From assembly GCF_014138285.1 (NCBI RefSeq), contig NZ_JACGXN010000006.1, forward strand, positions 62,001 through 126,000: a stretch of 64,000 nt of DNA, read 5' to 3'. The notes below the pieces were generated by a model. That model worked only from the letters and a program-made list of their open reading frames with translations. It had not been told where the DNA came from and did not search any database. The DNA is from Phyllobacterium myrsinacearum. Its GTDB lineage: Bacteria; Pseudomonadota; Alphaproteobacteria; Rhizobiales; Rhizobiaceae. The position numbers were made by a program, and so were the translations under genes. Below are positions 63,301 through 64,000 of the stretch, in pieces. How positions within the stretch are numbered: the stretch's first letter is position 1; each line of letters opens with the position of its first letter.

Positions 63301-64000
63301 TCAGCCGGTATTCTTAACATCGGAGCCCGGCACGGATGCTTGTGTCCGGTGCTCCTGCGGGGTGTGCCAAGTCTTCAAGGTCGTGGACGGCTTTTGCCCG
63401 TAGGCTTCGCGATACATGATCGCGAAGCGCGCTGGATTGGAAAATCGTAGATTGGTTGCAACGTCCGTGACAGTTTTTGCCCTGCCGCTGATAATCACGT
63501 TGTTCGCTTCGGCGATACGATAGTGACTGAGAATGCGGATTGGCGTTGCGTTGCGGAAATGCCTGAATATGCGCTGCAGGGTTCTCGTGCTGCAGCCCGC
63601 TGCCCGGGCTATGTCGTTGATGGTTATTGACGCATAGAGATTGTTACGCATGAACTCTTCGGCAGAGCGGAGTTGCCGGGGACACGGAGGCTTGATGGTG
63701 GTTTTGTCGCTGCTGAAGTTGTGCGGTGCAGTCGCATAGAGGTGCGCTATCAGCAACTGCTCATAACTCGCGTCCAGCAAGGATGTTTTCCCCTCCCCTC
63801 GCCTTGCCAGCAGAAATTCAAGCGTGTGATACAGATTGACCACTGCATGATCACGGAAGTCGGGAATGGTTGAGAAGACCGGTTCCCGAAAGCAGAATTT
63901 CCGCGCCCATATGCCAAATTGGCTTCGCAGCAGGGAGAGTGGCATCTGGAATGCCAGCCACCGGCATCCTGGCCCCAGCCTGAGCAATGTGGTGGAGTGA
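63301..64000 (-). CDS. AraC family regulator, N-terminus outside window
   Basis: At least 228 residues, with the frame continuing upstream to the window edge (H-S-T-T before L-L-R-L-G-P-G-C-R-W-L), so the gene is truncated by the window, not by mutation; the TTG at 63987 is not the real start. The C-terminal AraC DNA-binding domain is complete (I-T-I-N-D-I-A-R-A-A-G-C-S-T-R-T-L-Q-R-I-F, then R-F-S-N-P-A-R-F-A-I-M-Y-R). The visible N-terminal part resembles the AraC-binding-like sensor domain. It lies 96 bases upstream of the Hint gene on the same strand, so it may control that gene. Confidence 0.88.
   Translation of the reverse strand, partial: HSTTLLRLGPGCRWLAFQMPLSLLRSQFGIWARKFCFREPVFSTIPDFRDHAVVNLYHTLEFLLARRGEGKTSLLDASYEQLLIAHLYATAPHNFSSDKTTIKPPCPRQLRSAEEFMRNNLYASITINDIARAAGCSTRTLQRIFRHFRNATPIRILSHYRIAEANNVIISGRAKTVTDVATNLRFSNPARFAIMYREAYGQKPSTTLKTWHTPQEHRTQASVPGSDVKNTG

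Overview
The window looks like chromosome of an alphaproteobacterium of the order Hyphomicrobiales (Rhizobiales), close to Ochrobactrum/Brucella/Phyllobacterium. This is inferred from moderately high GC, many ABC importers, iron-responsive TGA-N9-TCA operators of the RirA type, a haem-uptake block with hemP, RIME-like palindromic intergenic repeats, and protein variants typical of that group. No rRNA, tRNA, CRISPR array, phage or transposase was seen. Genes are densely packed, and ATGA start/stop overlaps are common.

Region by region. (1) 1-3145: end of a ligase-associated DEXH helicase gene plus pdeM, a DNA-repair pair. (2) 3152-10071: tyrosine degradation (Lrp regulator/hpd; hmgA-fah-maiA divergent from a MarR gene), with two toxin-antitoxin-like modules beside hpd (RelE type; AbiEii type). 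The hpd gene lacks a normal start codon. (3) 10090-19058: a divergent island with a sugar-type ABC importer, an M81 (MlrC-like) peptidase, RidA, an SDR, an RpiR regulator and a DSD1/D-threonine-aldolase-fold PLP enzyme. This is a candidate uncharacterised catabolic system. (4) 19055-30629: a YiaF-like lipoprotein, LysR/MFS pair, ABC-2 exporter, TonB siderophore receptor with AraC regulator, and an Fsr-like MFS with AraC regulator. (5) 30614-40043: metH, then cobF, a 71-residue protein, nrdB and nrdA behind a cobalamin riboswitch. NrdB has the sequence marks of a Chlamydia-like class Ic (Tyr-less) R2. (6) 40107-44306: hmuVUTS-hemP haem uptake. (7) 44612-51703: ribose-type ABC importer with a Gfo/Idh oxidoreductase, a TIM-barrel isomerase and a LacI-family regulator. 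(8) 51910-55681: ferric-iron-type ABC importer whose ATPase gene lies on the opposite strand to its permease and binding protein. (9) 56009-61879: six-gene operon coupling an ABC importer, a LacI regulator and a GpdQ-like phosphodiesterase. (10) 61925-64000: a Hint-domain protein and a truncated AraC regulator.

The most coherent story is region 5. B12 appears to control the operon for a B12-independent ribonucleotide reductase, together with a B12-synthesis gene, next to B12-dependent methionine synthase. The most system-like novelty is region 3, where a dehydratase-type PLP enzyme and an enamine deaminase (RidA) share one regulated import locus.
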